A DNA stretch of 44,108 nucleotides, from the IMG/VR virus record IMGVR_UViG_3300012005_000012, positions 1 to 44,108 of that record; one strand, written 5' to 3'. This stretch comes from a virus. This document shows, one piece after another, positions 1 through 6,455 of this stretch. The position numbers and the translations under genes are program-made. The notes under the pieces were generated by a model, which had not been told where the DNA came from, ran no database searches, and saw only the letters and a program-made list of their open reading frames with translations. Within the stretch, counting starts at the first letter, position 1; the number at the start of each line of letters is the position of its first letter.

Positions 1-903
1 ATGAAAAGGTTGATAGACGACAATAATTTACCGTTTGAAATCATGGAAGCCGAAGCCGAGTTAAGAAACACATTTATTTATTTAACAATTGGTAGAGGAT
101 ACCCATTACCTAAAAACAAAAAAAACAGATGGTGTACGAGTCGGATAAAAATTGATCCAGCAACCAAATTAATGAAAAATATTGACCCTGTTTTAATTAT
201 CTTGGGTGTTCGGAAAAGTGAATCTGCATCACGCAGAGCAAGCATTGAAGAACATCAAACATCGGAATATTACAGCGATAACGTATTCATGCCTATTGTA
301 AATTTCACCTTAGAAGACGTTTGGGATTACTTAGCCAAGAACGGTATGCCGTGGGGCGATGCGGAAGAACTGAGCCAAGTGTATAAGGATGCTACAGGTG
401 AATGCGGACTATCCAAACGAAAAGCAGGAGCTGACGAAAAGACGGACGATCCTTGCGGAGCTAGAACAGGTTGCGGCATATGCCCATTGGTGAAGGTAGA
501 CAAAAGCTCTCAGGAATATGCTAAAACTCATCCATGGCTAGAACCTTATGTTGAACTTAGAAACGTTCTGATTGCTATGTACCGAGATCCTAAAAACAAG
601 GCAGGACGCATGCGAAGCGGTAAAGTATTGGAATATGGGAAGGGAACATTCACAGTAAAAGCGAGAATTAAACTATATGGAATCATCAAGCAAGCCGAGG
701 AAGATAACCGCTATCTAGCTTTACTGCACGGAGCAGAACCGCAAAAGCTAATTTACAACGAAGCACTTGACTTGATGATTAGAACCCAATGGGAAACGGA
801 TTTAATCGAATGTCCTTGGGTAGAAGATGCAGAAGTTTTAGGGCAATTTTATTTAGAAAATAATCAGTATACATGGAACTATGAGTTTGATAGTGCTATT
901 TAG
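1..903 (+). CDS. DndC/PAPS-reductase-like sulfotransferase, C-terminal half
   Basis: This is the continuation of the gene cut at the other end of the window, so the ATG at base 1 is probably internal. Residues 29-53 carry the IGRGYP...RWCT.R.KI.P signature of DndC-like proteins. Cysteines at about 135, 152, 158 and 161 (motif GARTGCGICPLV) match the cysteine set thought to hold a 4Fe-4S cluster in DndC. The C-terminal part (YGKGTFTVKARIKL and following) also fits DndC rather than classical CysH. It sits at the end of the replication module and before the RusA gene. Single DndC-like genes occur in many phages; whether they modify DNA, tRNA or a small molecule is not shown by the sequence. Confidence 0.85.
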   Translation: MKRLIDDNNLPFEIMEAEAELRNTFIYLTIGRGYPLPKNKKNRWCTSRIKIDPATKLMKNIDPVLIILGVRKSESASRRASIEEHQTSEYYSDNVFMPIVNFTLEDVWDYLAKNGMPWGDAEELSQVYKDATGECGLSKRKAGADEKTDDPCGARTGCGICPLVKVDKSSQEYAKTHPWLEPYVELRNVLIAMYRDPKNKAGRMRSGKVLEYGKGTFTVKARIKLYGIIKQAEEDNRYLALLHGAEPQKLIYNEALDLMIRTQWETDLIECPWVEDAEVLGQFYLENNQYTWNYEFDSAI

Positions 904-925
904 AACTTGACAGACCGCAGGCCAT

Positions 926-959
926 CTACCGACAGAATAAGCCCAGGCAAAGCCGGTAG
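926..959 (+). other. Weak hairpin in a 73-bp gap
   Basis: CTACCG (926-931) can pair with CGGTAG (954-959) around a 22-nt loop. It lies between the sulfotransferase stop and the next start at 977. No T-tract follows, so it is not a canonical terminator. It may be an mRNA stability or translation element, or chance. Confidence 0.25.
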
Positions 960-976
960 CCGAGAAAGGAAAGATT

Positions 977-1129
977 ATGAAAGAACTTTACCTAATCGCC
1001 ACTAACGATTCTCTCCCCCTAGACCTAAGATATGACGCTTTAAGACTGATGCAACACAAACGAATCAAGAAAGTACCGTTTTGGAAGTACAGCGTATTAA
1101 GCAAGATGGAAAAAAGGAGGAAGCTATGA
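977..1129 (+). CDS. Small basic hypothetical protein (50 aa)
   Basis: The ATG follows AGAAAGGAAAG and opens 50 codons that end in an ATGA overlap with the next gene (1126-1129). The product is rich in Lys and Arg, with a YLIATNDSLPLDLRYDALRL start and a basic tail. This N-terminus resembles small phage proteins of unknown function next to replication genes. No domain recognised. Its reality rests on the ribosome site and the exact coupling to its neighbour. Confidence 0.6.
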   Translation: MKELYLIATNDSLPLDLRYDALRLMQHKRIKKVPFWKYSVLSKMEKRRKL

Positions 1130-1356
1130 GTAGAGTGCCAATCATTCGTTTATATCGATCTATTATTTTTGATATCAAATATTTTTTCACAGCACTATTT
1201 TATTATTTCCCGCTTTGGATGAAAGGAAATCGTTGGTGTGACAGGTGTTCAATCAGAATAAGACCAACTGATTATCTAGCAGAAGTGGAGCATTGCGGAG
1301 CTGGAACCTGCATCACTCAGTATTATTGCAAAGAATGTGAGGAAGATTGCACATGA
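1126..1356 (+). CDS. Small membrane protein with C-terminal Cys cluster (76 aa)
   Basis: The start at 1126 is chosen because it follows AAAAGGAGGAAGCT and overlaps the upstream stop as ATGA; an in-frame TTG at 1081 has no ribosome site. Residues about 13-31 are a hydrophobic, aromatic-rich segment that could be one membrane helix. The rest holds CDRC, a single C-G-A-G-T-C pair and CKEC near the end, a pattern suggesting zinc binding by a cytoplasmic tail. The end overlaps the RusA start by four bases. Function unknown. Confidence 0.65.
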   Translation: MSRVPIIRLYRSIIFDIKYFFTALFYYFPLWMKGNRWCDRCSIRIRPTDYLAEVEHCGAGTCITQYYCKECEEDCT

Positions 1357-1718
1357 AACTAATCATACAAGGTACGTTGCCAACCCTAAACCAAATAATA
1401 AACACCAGCAAGCGAAATAAATACGCCTATGTCAAAATGAAAAACGGAGCGATACAAACCGTTGGATGGTCTGCAAAAGCTTGCAAGTTATCCAAAATGC
1501 CGAACCAATACGACTTTTCTTTCATGTGGTATTGCCCAAACAAAGCGACCGACAAAGACAACATCATTGCCGGACAAAAATTTGTGTTTGATGGACTGCA
1601 AGAAGGTGGATACCTTGTAAACGATGGATGGAAGCAGATTGGCAAGATCACGCATGAATTATTTGTGGACAAACTTAATCCCCGCGTGGAAATTTTGATA
1701 ACGGAGGTAGCAGGATGA
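1353..1718 (+). CDS. rusA: RusA-family Holliday junction resolvase
   Basis: 121 residues, the usual RusA length. The start is the ATG at 1353, coupled as ATGA to the previous stop and preceded by GTGAGGAAG. It begins with the RusA-type beta strand MKLIIQGTLPTLN, and acidic residues at about 67, 69 (TDKDN), 80 (FDG) and 91 (NDG) correspond to the metal-binding aspartates of RusA. The enzyme cuts four-way junctions made during recombination-dependent phage replication, which fits the ERF and SSB genes of the same early transcript. It ends in an ATGA overlap with the next gene. Confidence 0.9.
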   Translation: MKLIIQGTLPTLNQIINTSKRNKYAYVKMKNGAIQTVGWSAKACKLSKMPNQYDFSFMWYCPNKATDKDNIIAGQKFVFDGLQEGGYLVNDGWKQIGKITHELFVDKLNPRVEILITEVAG

Positions 1719-2041
1719 ACTGGACAAGCGTAAATGAACAGATGCCTGAAACAAATACAAGAGTAATTGGATTTTGGAAAAATGTATATGACAAGAATCA
1801 AACAAGCTGTGTTAAATATATTGCACCAAATTCCGTTCTTGCTGAGGATTTCCTTGATTCAGAATTCTCAGAGGGATTTGCTGAGTATGACGAAGAAAAA
1901 GACTGTTACTGGACTCCTGAAGGATTTTACGAAAGTAACTACGAAACAGATGTAAATTTTTTTATAAGCGAAAAAGTAACTCATTGGATGCCTTTACCGA
2001 AGACCCCCGAGTTAAACGAATCCGCTAAGGTCAAAGGATGA
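1715..2041 (+). CDS. DUF551-family protein
   Basis: 108 residues. It starts W-T-S-V-N-E-Q-M-P, has a middle part with G-FW and D-CYWTPEGFY, and ends T-H-WMPLP-TPE; these are the landmarks of DUF551, a small family found mostly in phage early regions. Function unknown. Translation is coupled to RusA through ATGA at 1715 and to the next peptide through ATGA at 2038. Confidence 0.8.
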   Translation: MNWTSVNEQMPETNTRVIGFWKNVYDKNQTSCVKYIAPNSVLAEDFLDSEFSEGFAEYDEEKDCYWTPEGFYESNYETDVNFFISEKVTHWMPLPKTPELNESAKVKG

Positions 2042-2145
2042 AAGAAATTATCTTTTGGACAGGAACCATACTTTTACAACTCATTATTTATTTATTACCC
2101 AGTGTCAAGCTTAAAAAAGGAAAATGGATAAGGAGGAAACCATGA
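2038..2145 (+). CDS. Tiny single-span membrane peptide (35 aa)
   Basis: An ATG at 2038 overlaps the DUF551 stop and the stop at 2143-2145 overlaps the next ATG. Residues about 4-21 are strongly hydrophobic (IIFWTGTILLQLIIYLLP) and are followed by a lysine/arginine-rich tail, the layout of an N-out, C-in membrane peptide. The codons of the tail double as the ribosome site of the next gene (AAGGAGG). Function unknown. Confidence 0.55.
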   Translation: MKEIIFWTGTILLQLIIYLLPSVKLKKGKWIRRKP

Positions 2146-2330
2146 AAATAGAAATTCATCAAACATCCAGTCCTCACTACTGGTACAACAATAAAATAGG
2201 TGAGCCATTTGAGGTAACCGATTGCGGAGATCCCGAAGATTGGGCACTCATTGATCAGCCAGGCATACACATTTTAAAATCAGATTGCAGAGAAGTAAAA
2301 TCCATTTTGGGAGAGAGGTTAAGCGCATGA
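2142..2330 (+). CDS. Hypothetical protein (62 aa)
   Basis: The ATG at 2142 follows AAGGAGGAAACC and is preferred over an in-frame ATG at 2124 that lacks a site. The product is soluble and slightly acidic with no recognised domain; it holds paired Trp/Tyr near the start and a D-C-G-D-P-E-D-W stretch. It is coupled by ATGA to both neighbours in the train of early genes. Confidence 0.65.
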   Translation: MKIEIHQTSSPHYWYNNKIGEPFEVTDCGDPEDWALIDQPGIHILKSDCREVKSILGERLSA

Positions 2331-2512
2331 ACCTAATAGACGAATTATCACACATGCAAGCAAAAGGAAAGTCGGTTATCAGCGTAACATACATTTTAAA
2401 CCGCCTAGAACTTCCACAGACAGATTATTGCGAGTTTTGCGAACAATTGCCTAACTCAAAGTGCAGAACGTGGAGAAAGGCAATACAGCTCTTTAGGAAA
2501 GGTGGTGATTGA
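2327..2512 (+). CDS. Hypothetical protein (61 aa) with Cys pair
   Basis: The ATG at 2327 overlaps the previous stop and follows GAGAGAGGTT. The protein starts with a helical segment and has C-E-F-C in the middle and one further Cys, so a metal site is possible but not compelling. It ends next to the ATG of the following 34-aa peptide. Function unknown. Confidence 0.6.
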   Translation: MNLIDELSHMQAKGKSVISVTYILNRLELPQTDYCEFCEQLPNSKCRTWRKAIQLFRKGGD

Positions 2513-2617
2513 ATGATAATGACTCCGCAGATGATCGAGGTTGAAAAGAAAATTGCAGAGAACAAAAGGATTCGGGATAAAGCGAGAAAATTAGCGAGGA
2601 AACAGCTAAAAAAGTAG
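2513..2617 (+). CDS. Highly basic helical peptide (34 aa)
   Basis: The start is immediately after the previous stop, with GGAAAGGTGGTGA upstream. More than a third of residues are Lys or Arg, with no helix breakers after residue 5, so one amphipathic basic helix is likely. Nucleic-acid contact is possible. Short length keeps confidence low. Confidence 0.45.
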   Translation: MIMTPQMIEVEKKIAENKRIRDKARKLARKQLKK

Positions 2618-2634
2618 AGAATTGTAGTAATTTG

Positions 2635-2643
2635 TGGTATAAT
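2635..2643 (+). promoter_or_regulatory. Extended -10 promoter element
   Basis: TGGTATAAT matches the extended -10 (TGnTATAAT) of sigma-A promoters. No good -35 sits 17 bp upstream, which extended -10 promoters tolerate. It would start transcription about 50 bp before the coiled-coil gene at 2702. The identical nonamer occurs at 12636. Confidence 0.5.
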
Positions 2644-2701
2644 GGAAATATACGAAGGAAATGCGGTACTGGATTAACCAAATCGACTCAGGAGGATTAA
2701 A

Positions 2702-3655
2702 ATGCGAACAATTACCGAAATCCAAGCAGACATAAACATGATGCAACAAGCCATTCAGAACGCAGGAATGGGTGTAGACACCTCCACATGGCAAGCAGAG
2801 AAAGCGAAGTATGAGAGAGAATATGCAACAGCGGAAACCTATTGGGCAGAGCAAGCAACACAGCAAGCCCAAACGGATCGTGAACAGGCGCAAACAGAAA
2901 AGGTAGAATCCGTTGTGCTGCCACTAGATCTTAACAAACTGTACGATAACACTACCATCAATGATATTGTTATTGAAATTATTCAAACCTTCCAAAAGCA
3001 AGCCTACACAGACCACAACGCCGAAGTAGCCAAGATTAACGCAGATTGGACAAGCAAACTCCAAACTCAAACGGACAACGCAGCAAATCAATTAACTCAA
3101 TTGCAAGCTCGGTTAGATTCAGAATTACTTCAAGGTCAAGAGGATGCTAAAGCATTTGCGGACCTGGAGCAAAGCTATGCGCAATGTCTAAATGATCGTA
3201 AAGATGCCGAATCAAAACGGGATGCCGCAGCACAGGAAATCATCCGTCTTAACTCGCACATTGACGATTTACAACAACAATTAGCTAACGCGCCGGCACC
3301 GAAAGCAGCCATAGAAATCGGATCCAGTGACCGTTTAGCTGAATTAGTGGTAAAAGCCAAAGAGAGCACAGCCGCCGCAGCTGCGAGAGGTTTAGCGCGA
3401 TGGAATACAGCCCAACCTGATCACGCCGTACCCGCTTTAGACATCCCATCTTTACCCCAGATAACCGAAGAGCCAGCAGCAGTTTCCACACCCCAAGAGA
3501 TACCAACCGCAATCCCTAGCGTGGATGGACACACCGATACGGCGCAAGTGGTGGGAACAAGTGCGGAAGCGACTGTAACAAGGGCAGAACATGAAGCGTT
3601 GAAAGCAAGAGTAGCGACCATTGAAGCACACGCAAACATTTCATCAGCGGCTTAA
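2702..3655 (+). CDS. Coiled-coil protein with Ala/Pro-rich tail (317 aa)
   Basis: The ATG follows CAGGAGGATTAAA. Residues about 60-205 have heptad-like Leu/Ala/Gln patterns with many Gln and Asp, predicting a long coiled coil. A Pro-rich linker (about 237-275) leads to a short helical end. There is no Cys and no membrane segment. It is the largest gene between RusA and the late regulator and has its own promoter candidate. Phage proteins of this composition are often called hypothetical or structural; I cannot assign a role. Confidence 0.75.
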   Translation: MRTITEIQADINMMQQAIQNAGMGVDTSTWQAEKAKYEREYATAETYWAEQATQQAQTDREQAQTEKVESVVLPLDLNKLYDNTTINDIVIEIIQTFQKQAYTDHNAEVAKINADWTSKLQTQTDNAANQLTQLQARLDSELLQGQEDAKAFADLEQSYAQCLNDRKDAESKRDAAAQEIIRLNSHIDDLQQQLANAPAPKAAIEIGSSDRLAELVVKAKESTAAAAARGLARWNTAQPDHAVPALDIPSLPQITEEPAAVSTPQEIPTAIPSVDGHTDTAQVVGTSAEATVTRAEHEALKARVATIEAHANISSAA

Positions 3656-3656
3656 T

Positions 3657-3782
3657 ATGTTAAAACAATGGCTTAAACAAAGACTCTGTAAACATTCCGT
3701 CTATACGATCACAAAGATAGACGGAGAATACCGAAACACCTGTAAACAATGTGGGAAGCCGAAGGAGGTAAAGAATGAGTAA
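3657..3782 (+). CDS. Small zinc-ribbon-like peptide (41 aa)
   Basis: The ATG lies two bases after the coiled-coil gene stop. It has C-K-H near residue 11 and C-K-Q-C-G-K-P at 29-35, the layout of short phage peptides that bind one zinc. The 3' end carries the GGAGG of the next gene, which starts at 3775 in another frame. Function unknown. Confidence 0.55.
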   Translation: MLKQWLKQRLCKHSVYTITKIDGEYRNTCKQCGKPKEVKNE

Positions 3783-3897
3783 GATAAAAATGGAATCAAC
3801 AAACAATTGTTACTGTTTGTTCTGTCGCACATTCTTTACCAACACCGAGAAATTTAAATTAATATGCCCGAAGTGTGTAAAATATCACTGGATTTGA
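3775..3897 (+). CDS. Small CxxC...CxxC peptide (40 aa)
   Basis: The ATG follows AAGGAGGTAAAG and overlaps the upstream gene by eight bases. CYCLFC near residue 12 and CPKC near residue 31 form a classical four-cysteine zinc knuckle, ending in HW. Second of three zinc-binding mini-proteins in a row. Function unknown; DNA or RNA contact is a guess from the fold. Confidence 0.6.
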   Translation: MSKIKMESTNNCYCLFCRTFFTNTEKFKLICPKCVKYHWI

Positions 3898-3915
3898 GGC
3901 AAAGGAGGTAAACAA

Positions 3916-4026
3916 GTGAAAACCTGTAGGATATGCGATGGCACGAAAATAGCAATTCTAAATGTCGGAGTGAGCCTTAAAATGACTTGTGAATGCTGGG
4001 CATGTAAAAAGGGGGTAAGCAAATGA
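3916..4026 (+). CDS. Small CxxC...CxCxxC peptide (36 aa)
   Basis: A GTG at 3916 follows AAAGGAGGTAAACAA. CRIC-D-G-T near the start and C-E-C-W-A-C-K near the end form another zinc site. The stop overlaps the ATG of the ArpU-like gene as ATGA, so translation is coupled to that regulator. Function unknown. Confidence 0.6.
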   Translation: MKTCRICDGTKIAILNVGVSLKMTCECWACKKGVSK

Positions 4027-4541
4027 ATATTGACGTTAAGAAGCTATTATACAAATACCCTAAACTCAAGGTAGCCCTAACCAATATTCGAGAATCACAG
4101 ATTAGGAACACCAAGCAAACTCAACGCCCTAAAATGACCGCAGGATATAACGATGATATCCAAGCAAAAGGCGGTCTACCCAGTAGCACAACGGAACGAA
4201 TGGCATTGTTCAATGCAGAACTATTCGACCAAAACTATTGGCTAGAATTAGATGCAGAGGAATATGTATATGTCATTCAGCTGATCACAACAGCCTTAGA
4301 GACACTATCGGAACGGCAGAGGGAATTAATCAAGCTAGCCTACTTTGACGAGAAGGAACCGTTATTCGTAGCCCTAGCAATGAACATCAGCCTATCACGC
4401 TTTTATCATCTACATAAGATAGCGATAGACGGTATCGAACAATGCCTGAATAGTGGGAATATATTTATGAATCGATTGATTCCGACCAAGAACAACAAAT
4501 CTAGCAACAAAAATACGAGAATTTTACAGCGAATTTCGTAG
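4023..4541 (+). CDS. ArpU-like late transcription regulator
   Basis: 172 residues. The C-terminal half (about 92-140) reads L-SERQRELIKLAYFDEK...ALAMNISLSRFYHLHKIAIDGI, a sigma-70 region-4-like helix-turn-helix as in ArpU/RinA-type proteins. Such regulators are the last early gene of many Gram-positive phages, sit just before the terminase genes and switch on packaging, head and lysis genes. Position here fits: next come a terminator and then the late region. The target promoter cannot be read from sequence alone. Confidence 0.75.
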   Translation: MNIDVKKLLYKYPKLKVALTNIRESQIRNTKQTQRPKMTAGYNDDIQAKGGLPSSTTERMALFNAELFDQNYWLELDAEEYVYVIQLITTALETLSERQRELIKLAYFDEKEPLFVALAMNISLSRFYHLHKIAIDGIEQCLNSGNIFMNRLIPTKNNKSSNKNTRILQRIS

Positions 4542-4701
4542 TATAATTGTAATTGCGAGTGAACTGCACATGAAAGCGCAGAGGGATACAAAACCCTTTA
4601 CAAACTATCAGGGGAACAGCGGCACTTATATAAGTCCATTGGCATGTATAAGGGGCTGAATGCGCGCACTTGACGGCGGGGTTAGGGTGTAATCAATCGG
4701 G
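4542..4701 (+). other. Non-coding gap, G-rich and possibly structured
   Basis: About 160 bp between the ArpU-like gene and the terminator. It opens with a TATAAT (4542-4547) lacking a good -35. It holds short self-complementary parts (AGGG/CCCT near 4580-4596, TTATATAAGT and TGTATAAGG near 4625-4655) and G-runs unlike the A-rich surroundings. A 29-codon frame from 4570 has no ribosome site. It could be a small RNA, a regulator target or a packaging signal; nothing decides between these. Confidence 0.35.
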
Positions 4702-4728
4702 GACGTTATCTTAGGATAGCGTCTTTTT
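4702..4728 (+). terminator. Rho-independent terminator of the early region
   Basis: GACGTTATC pairs with GATAGCGTC around TTAG (one G-U pair) and is followed by TTTTT. It ends the rightward early transcript that contains the ArpU-like gene. Confidence 0.85.
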
Positions 4729-4733
4729 AATGC

Positions 4734-4759
4734 AAAAAAAGAGCCTACTTAGTAGACTC
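4734..4759 (-). terminator. Terminator of the leftward RHH gene
   Basis: On the minus strand GAGTCTACT and AGTAGGCTC pair (one G-U) and lead into seven T. The stem includes the stop codon of the RHH gene. It faces the plus-strand terminator six bases away. Confidence 0.8.
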
Positions 4760-4915
4760 CTTCAACATCCGATCTTTACATATGAGGTTAAGTAACGAAC
4801 TGAGTGTAGCTTCACGCTTACTGGCTTTGTCTGTAAGCCACGCATGGACATCGGGTGATAGATAGACACTCTCGACTATCTTCTTTTCAGCAGGATTCAT
4901 TTTAGGACGACCCAT
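4745..4915 (-). CDS. Ribbon-helix-helix regulator (56 aa)
   Basis: Start ATG at 4915, preceded by AGAAGGAGGTGTTTGA. It starts MGRPKMNP and continues with a short strand (VESVYLS) and two helices, the plan of Arc/CopG-type RHH proteins, which bind DNA as dimers through the strand. It is transcribed away from a 55-aa gene, and the promoter region between them has repeated GTTTAAAAC motifs. Probably represses its own and the divergent promoter. Confidence 0.75.
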   Translation of the reverse strand: MGRPKMNPAEKKIVESVYLSPDVHAWLTDKASKREATLSSLLNLICKDRMLKESTK

Positions 4916-4936
4916 TCAAACACCTCCTTCTGTAAA

Positions 4937-5020
4937 AGAATAACATAGTTTAAAACATTCGTAAATAGTTCTTTACAAAGGTTTAAAACAGTGTTATATT
5001 AATTACAGGAAGTTAAAACA
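4937..5020. promoter_or_regulatory. Divergent promoters with GTTTAAAAC operators in their spacers
   Basis: Rightward: TTTACA (4972-4977), 17 bp, TATATT (4995-5000). Leftward: TTTACG on the minus strand (4960-4965), 17 bp, TATTCT (4937-4942). GTTTAAAACA occurs at 4948-4957, inside the leftward spacer, and at 4981-4990, inside the rightward spacer; GTTAAAACA follows at 5012-5020. The core is a near-palindrome, and copies are 33 and 31 bp apart, about three helix turns. A protein bound there would block both promoters; the adjacent RHH protein is the natural candidate. Confidence 0.7.
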
Positions 5021-5036
5021 AACGGAGGTAGTGAAA

Positions 5037-5204
5037 ATGAAAAATAATTTTAAAAAAATCGCATGGGAAATGTTTGCAAACGGATTAAGAGCAAGAGACT
5101 GCGGAACATGGGACATATTAAAAAAATACGATACGCTAATAGCTGAGCAAATAGTTGAAGAGTTAGCTAGAGTTGAAGTACTATATCTTATGAGCCAATC
5201 CTAG
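5037..5204 (+). CDS. Hypothetical protein (55 aa) controlled by the RHH locus
   Basis: The ATG follows ACGGAGGTAGTGAAA and lies behind the sigma-A-like promoter with embedded operator repeats. The product is helical, with an acidic C-terminal half and one Cys; no domain recognised. It forms a one-gene unit closed by a terminator at 5228, so it is expressed separately from both the early and late regions. Confidence 0.65.
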   Translation: MKNNFKKIAWEMFANGLRARDCGTWDILKKYDTLIAEQIVEELARVEVLYLMSQS

Positions 5205-5227
5205 AACATGAACTAAAACTATTTGAG

Positions 5228-5249
5228 AGCACCTAACGGTGCTTTTTTT
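5228..5249 (+). terminator. Rho-independent terminator
   Basis: AGCACC-TAAC-GGTGCT followed by a run of T. It closes the 55-aa gene and separates it from the late region. Confidence 0.9.
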
Positions 5250-5275
5250 GTATATAGAAATAAGGAGTGAAACCT

Positions 5276-5344
5276 ATGAATATGATGGAGATTGAGCTAT
5301 TAATTATTATTATTATCTTATTAGTTGGGGCGGTACGAAGGTAA
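5276..5344 (+). CDS. Tiny hydrophobic peptide (22 aa)
   Basis: The ATG follows TAAGGAGTGAAACCT. The product is almost only a run of Ile and Leu with a short Arg-containing end, i.e. one membrane span. It is the first frame after the terminator at 5228 and may be a small membrane peptide or a leader. Short length limits confidence. Confidence 0.4.
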   Translation: MNMMEIELLIIIIILLVGAVRR

Positions 5345-5359
5345 GGGAGGACTAGGACG

Positions 5360-5545
5360 ATGAAATACATGAAACATTATCTATGGTTTGTGAAGGAGAG
5401 TCGCTCATTTGTAGGTGAATTTAGATGGAGCAGCCTTATAAAAGCATTCGGACATGCTAAAGTCATGCGACAATGGGATAAGCTAACGCCGAATCAAAGG
5501 GAAAACTGGTATCTAAGCGGAGAGGGCAGAATGTTTTATATGTAA
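5360..5545 (+). CDS. Hypothetical protein (61 aa)
   Basis: The ATG follows GGGAGGACTAGGACG. It is rich in aromatic residues (four Trp) and basic, with no membrane span and no recognised domain. First clear gene of the late region, upstream of TerS. Confidence 0.55.
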   Translation: MKYMKHYLWFVKESRSFVGEFRWSSLIKAFGHAKVMRQWDKLTPNQRENWYLSGEGRMFYM

Positions 5546-5571
5546 AAGTGTCGAATGGGGAAGTGGCAAAG

Positions 5572-5718
5572 ATGAATGACAAAAAAATATACAAGGTAAC
5601 CATTGGGACAAACATTAAAGTAGACTACCCAAGCACAGAAGGAAAGACGGCTCAACAGATTGCAAAGGAACGAATAGATCAAGTGTTTAAAGATGTTAAG
5701 CCCAATCATTATTATTAG
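5572..5718 (+). CDS. Hypothetical protein (48 aa)
   Basis: ATG at 5572 with a weak site (GGGGAAGTGG); an in-frame GTG at 5548 is an alternative start. The protein looks like a small alpha/beta domain (YKVTIGTNIKV strand, then an amphipathic helix). No function recognised. Confidence 0.5.
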   Translation: MNDKKIYKVTIGTNIKVDYPSTEGKTAQQIAKERIDQVFKDVKPNHYY

Positions 5719-5730
5719 GGAGTTGAGAGT

Positions 5731-5898
5731 ATGGATATAAAGGTCACCTTAAAAAGCGGAAGAAGTTATCAATTTAAAGTATCGGTTATAGATAAAGACA
5801 AAGATAAGTTTATGCATGGTGTTTTTAAAGGTAAGTCAGTAAGGTTCGGAAACATGATTATAAACACAAACGAGATTGAAACAATAGAAATAGAATGA
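5731..5898 (+). CDS. Hypothetical beta-rich protein (55 aa)
   Basis: The ATG follows GGGAGTTGAGAGT. Alternating hydrophobic patterns suggest a small beta barrel (MDIKVTLKSGRSYQF, then KSVRFGNMIINTNEIETI). Such peptides are common next to terminase genes. Function unknown. Confidence 0.55.
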   Translation: MDIKVTLKSGRSYQFKVSVIDKDKDKFMHGVFKGKSVRFGNMIINTNEIETIEIE

Positions 5899-5909
5899 GG
5901 TGAATTACA

Positions 5910-6455
5910 ATGGCATTGACGGACAAGCAAGAGTTATTTGTGCATGAGCTAATCAAAGGAAAGTCACAACGAGAAGCATATAAAATAGCCGGGTACAAGA
6001 CCGATGCAATGACGGACAATACCATTGATGTAGAAGCTTGCAAACTACTCAAAAACCCAAAGGTATCCCAAAGGTACGATGAATTGCACTCTAGGATCGT
6101 TAAAGAAGCCGAGGATGAATGTATTGTGAGTGTCAAAGAGGTACTAAGAGAGCTAAAACATATCGCCTTTGATGACATTAGAAACTATTTGTCGTTTAGG
6201 ACAGAAAAAACAGTCGTTGGCTATGAAGATGGAAAACCATTGCTTGATTATCGAACGGTTGTCGATATGAAAGACAGCGACGATATAGACACGAGGAATA
6301 TTTCGGAGGTACAGATAACTAAGGATGGATTTAAATTTAAACAATACTGCAAAGATAACGCATTGATCCAGCTTGGGAAGCATCTAGGCATGTTTACAGA
6401 GAAAATTGAGCATAGCGGCAGTCTAGGCGTAACCATAACGGATGATATTAAATGA
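5910..6455 (+). CDS. terS: Terminase small subunit
   Basis: 181 residues of the Terminase_2/XtmA family: N-terminal LTDKQELFVHELIKGKSQREAYKIAGY is the typical helix-turn-helix opening, followed by KNPKVSQRYDEL, ECIVSVKEVLRELKHIAFDDIRNYL and LGKHLGMFTEKIEHSG. It recognises the packaging site in concatemeric DNA and hands it to TerL. It overlaps the TerL start by four bases. Confidence 0.92.
   Translation: MALTDKQELFVHELIKGKSQREAYKIAGYKTDAMTDNTIDVEACKLLKNPKVSQRYDELHSRIVKEAEDECIVSVKEVLRELKHIAFDDIRNYLSFRTEKTVVGYEDGKPLLDYRTVVDMKDSDDIDTRNISEVQITKDGFKFKQYCKDNALIQLGKHLGMFTEKIEHSGSLGVTITDDIK

Noticed and set aside
906-911. TTGACA as a -35 after the sulfotransferase stop
   Set aside because: No -10-like hexamer occurs 15-19 bp downstream.
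2606-3639. Minus-strand frames within the coiled-coil gene
   Set aside because: No ribosome site, composition typical of antisense translation of a Gln/Ala-rich protein.
4570-4659. 29-codon frame in the gap after the ArpU-like gene
   Set aside because: No ribosome site, no coupling to other genes, and a base composition more like structured RNA than coding sequence.
4669-4690. TTGACG-containing promoter before the early terminator
   Set aside because: Only TAAT-like sequence at a 14-bp spacing and a terminator a few bases later.
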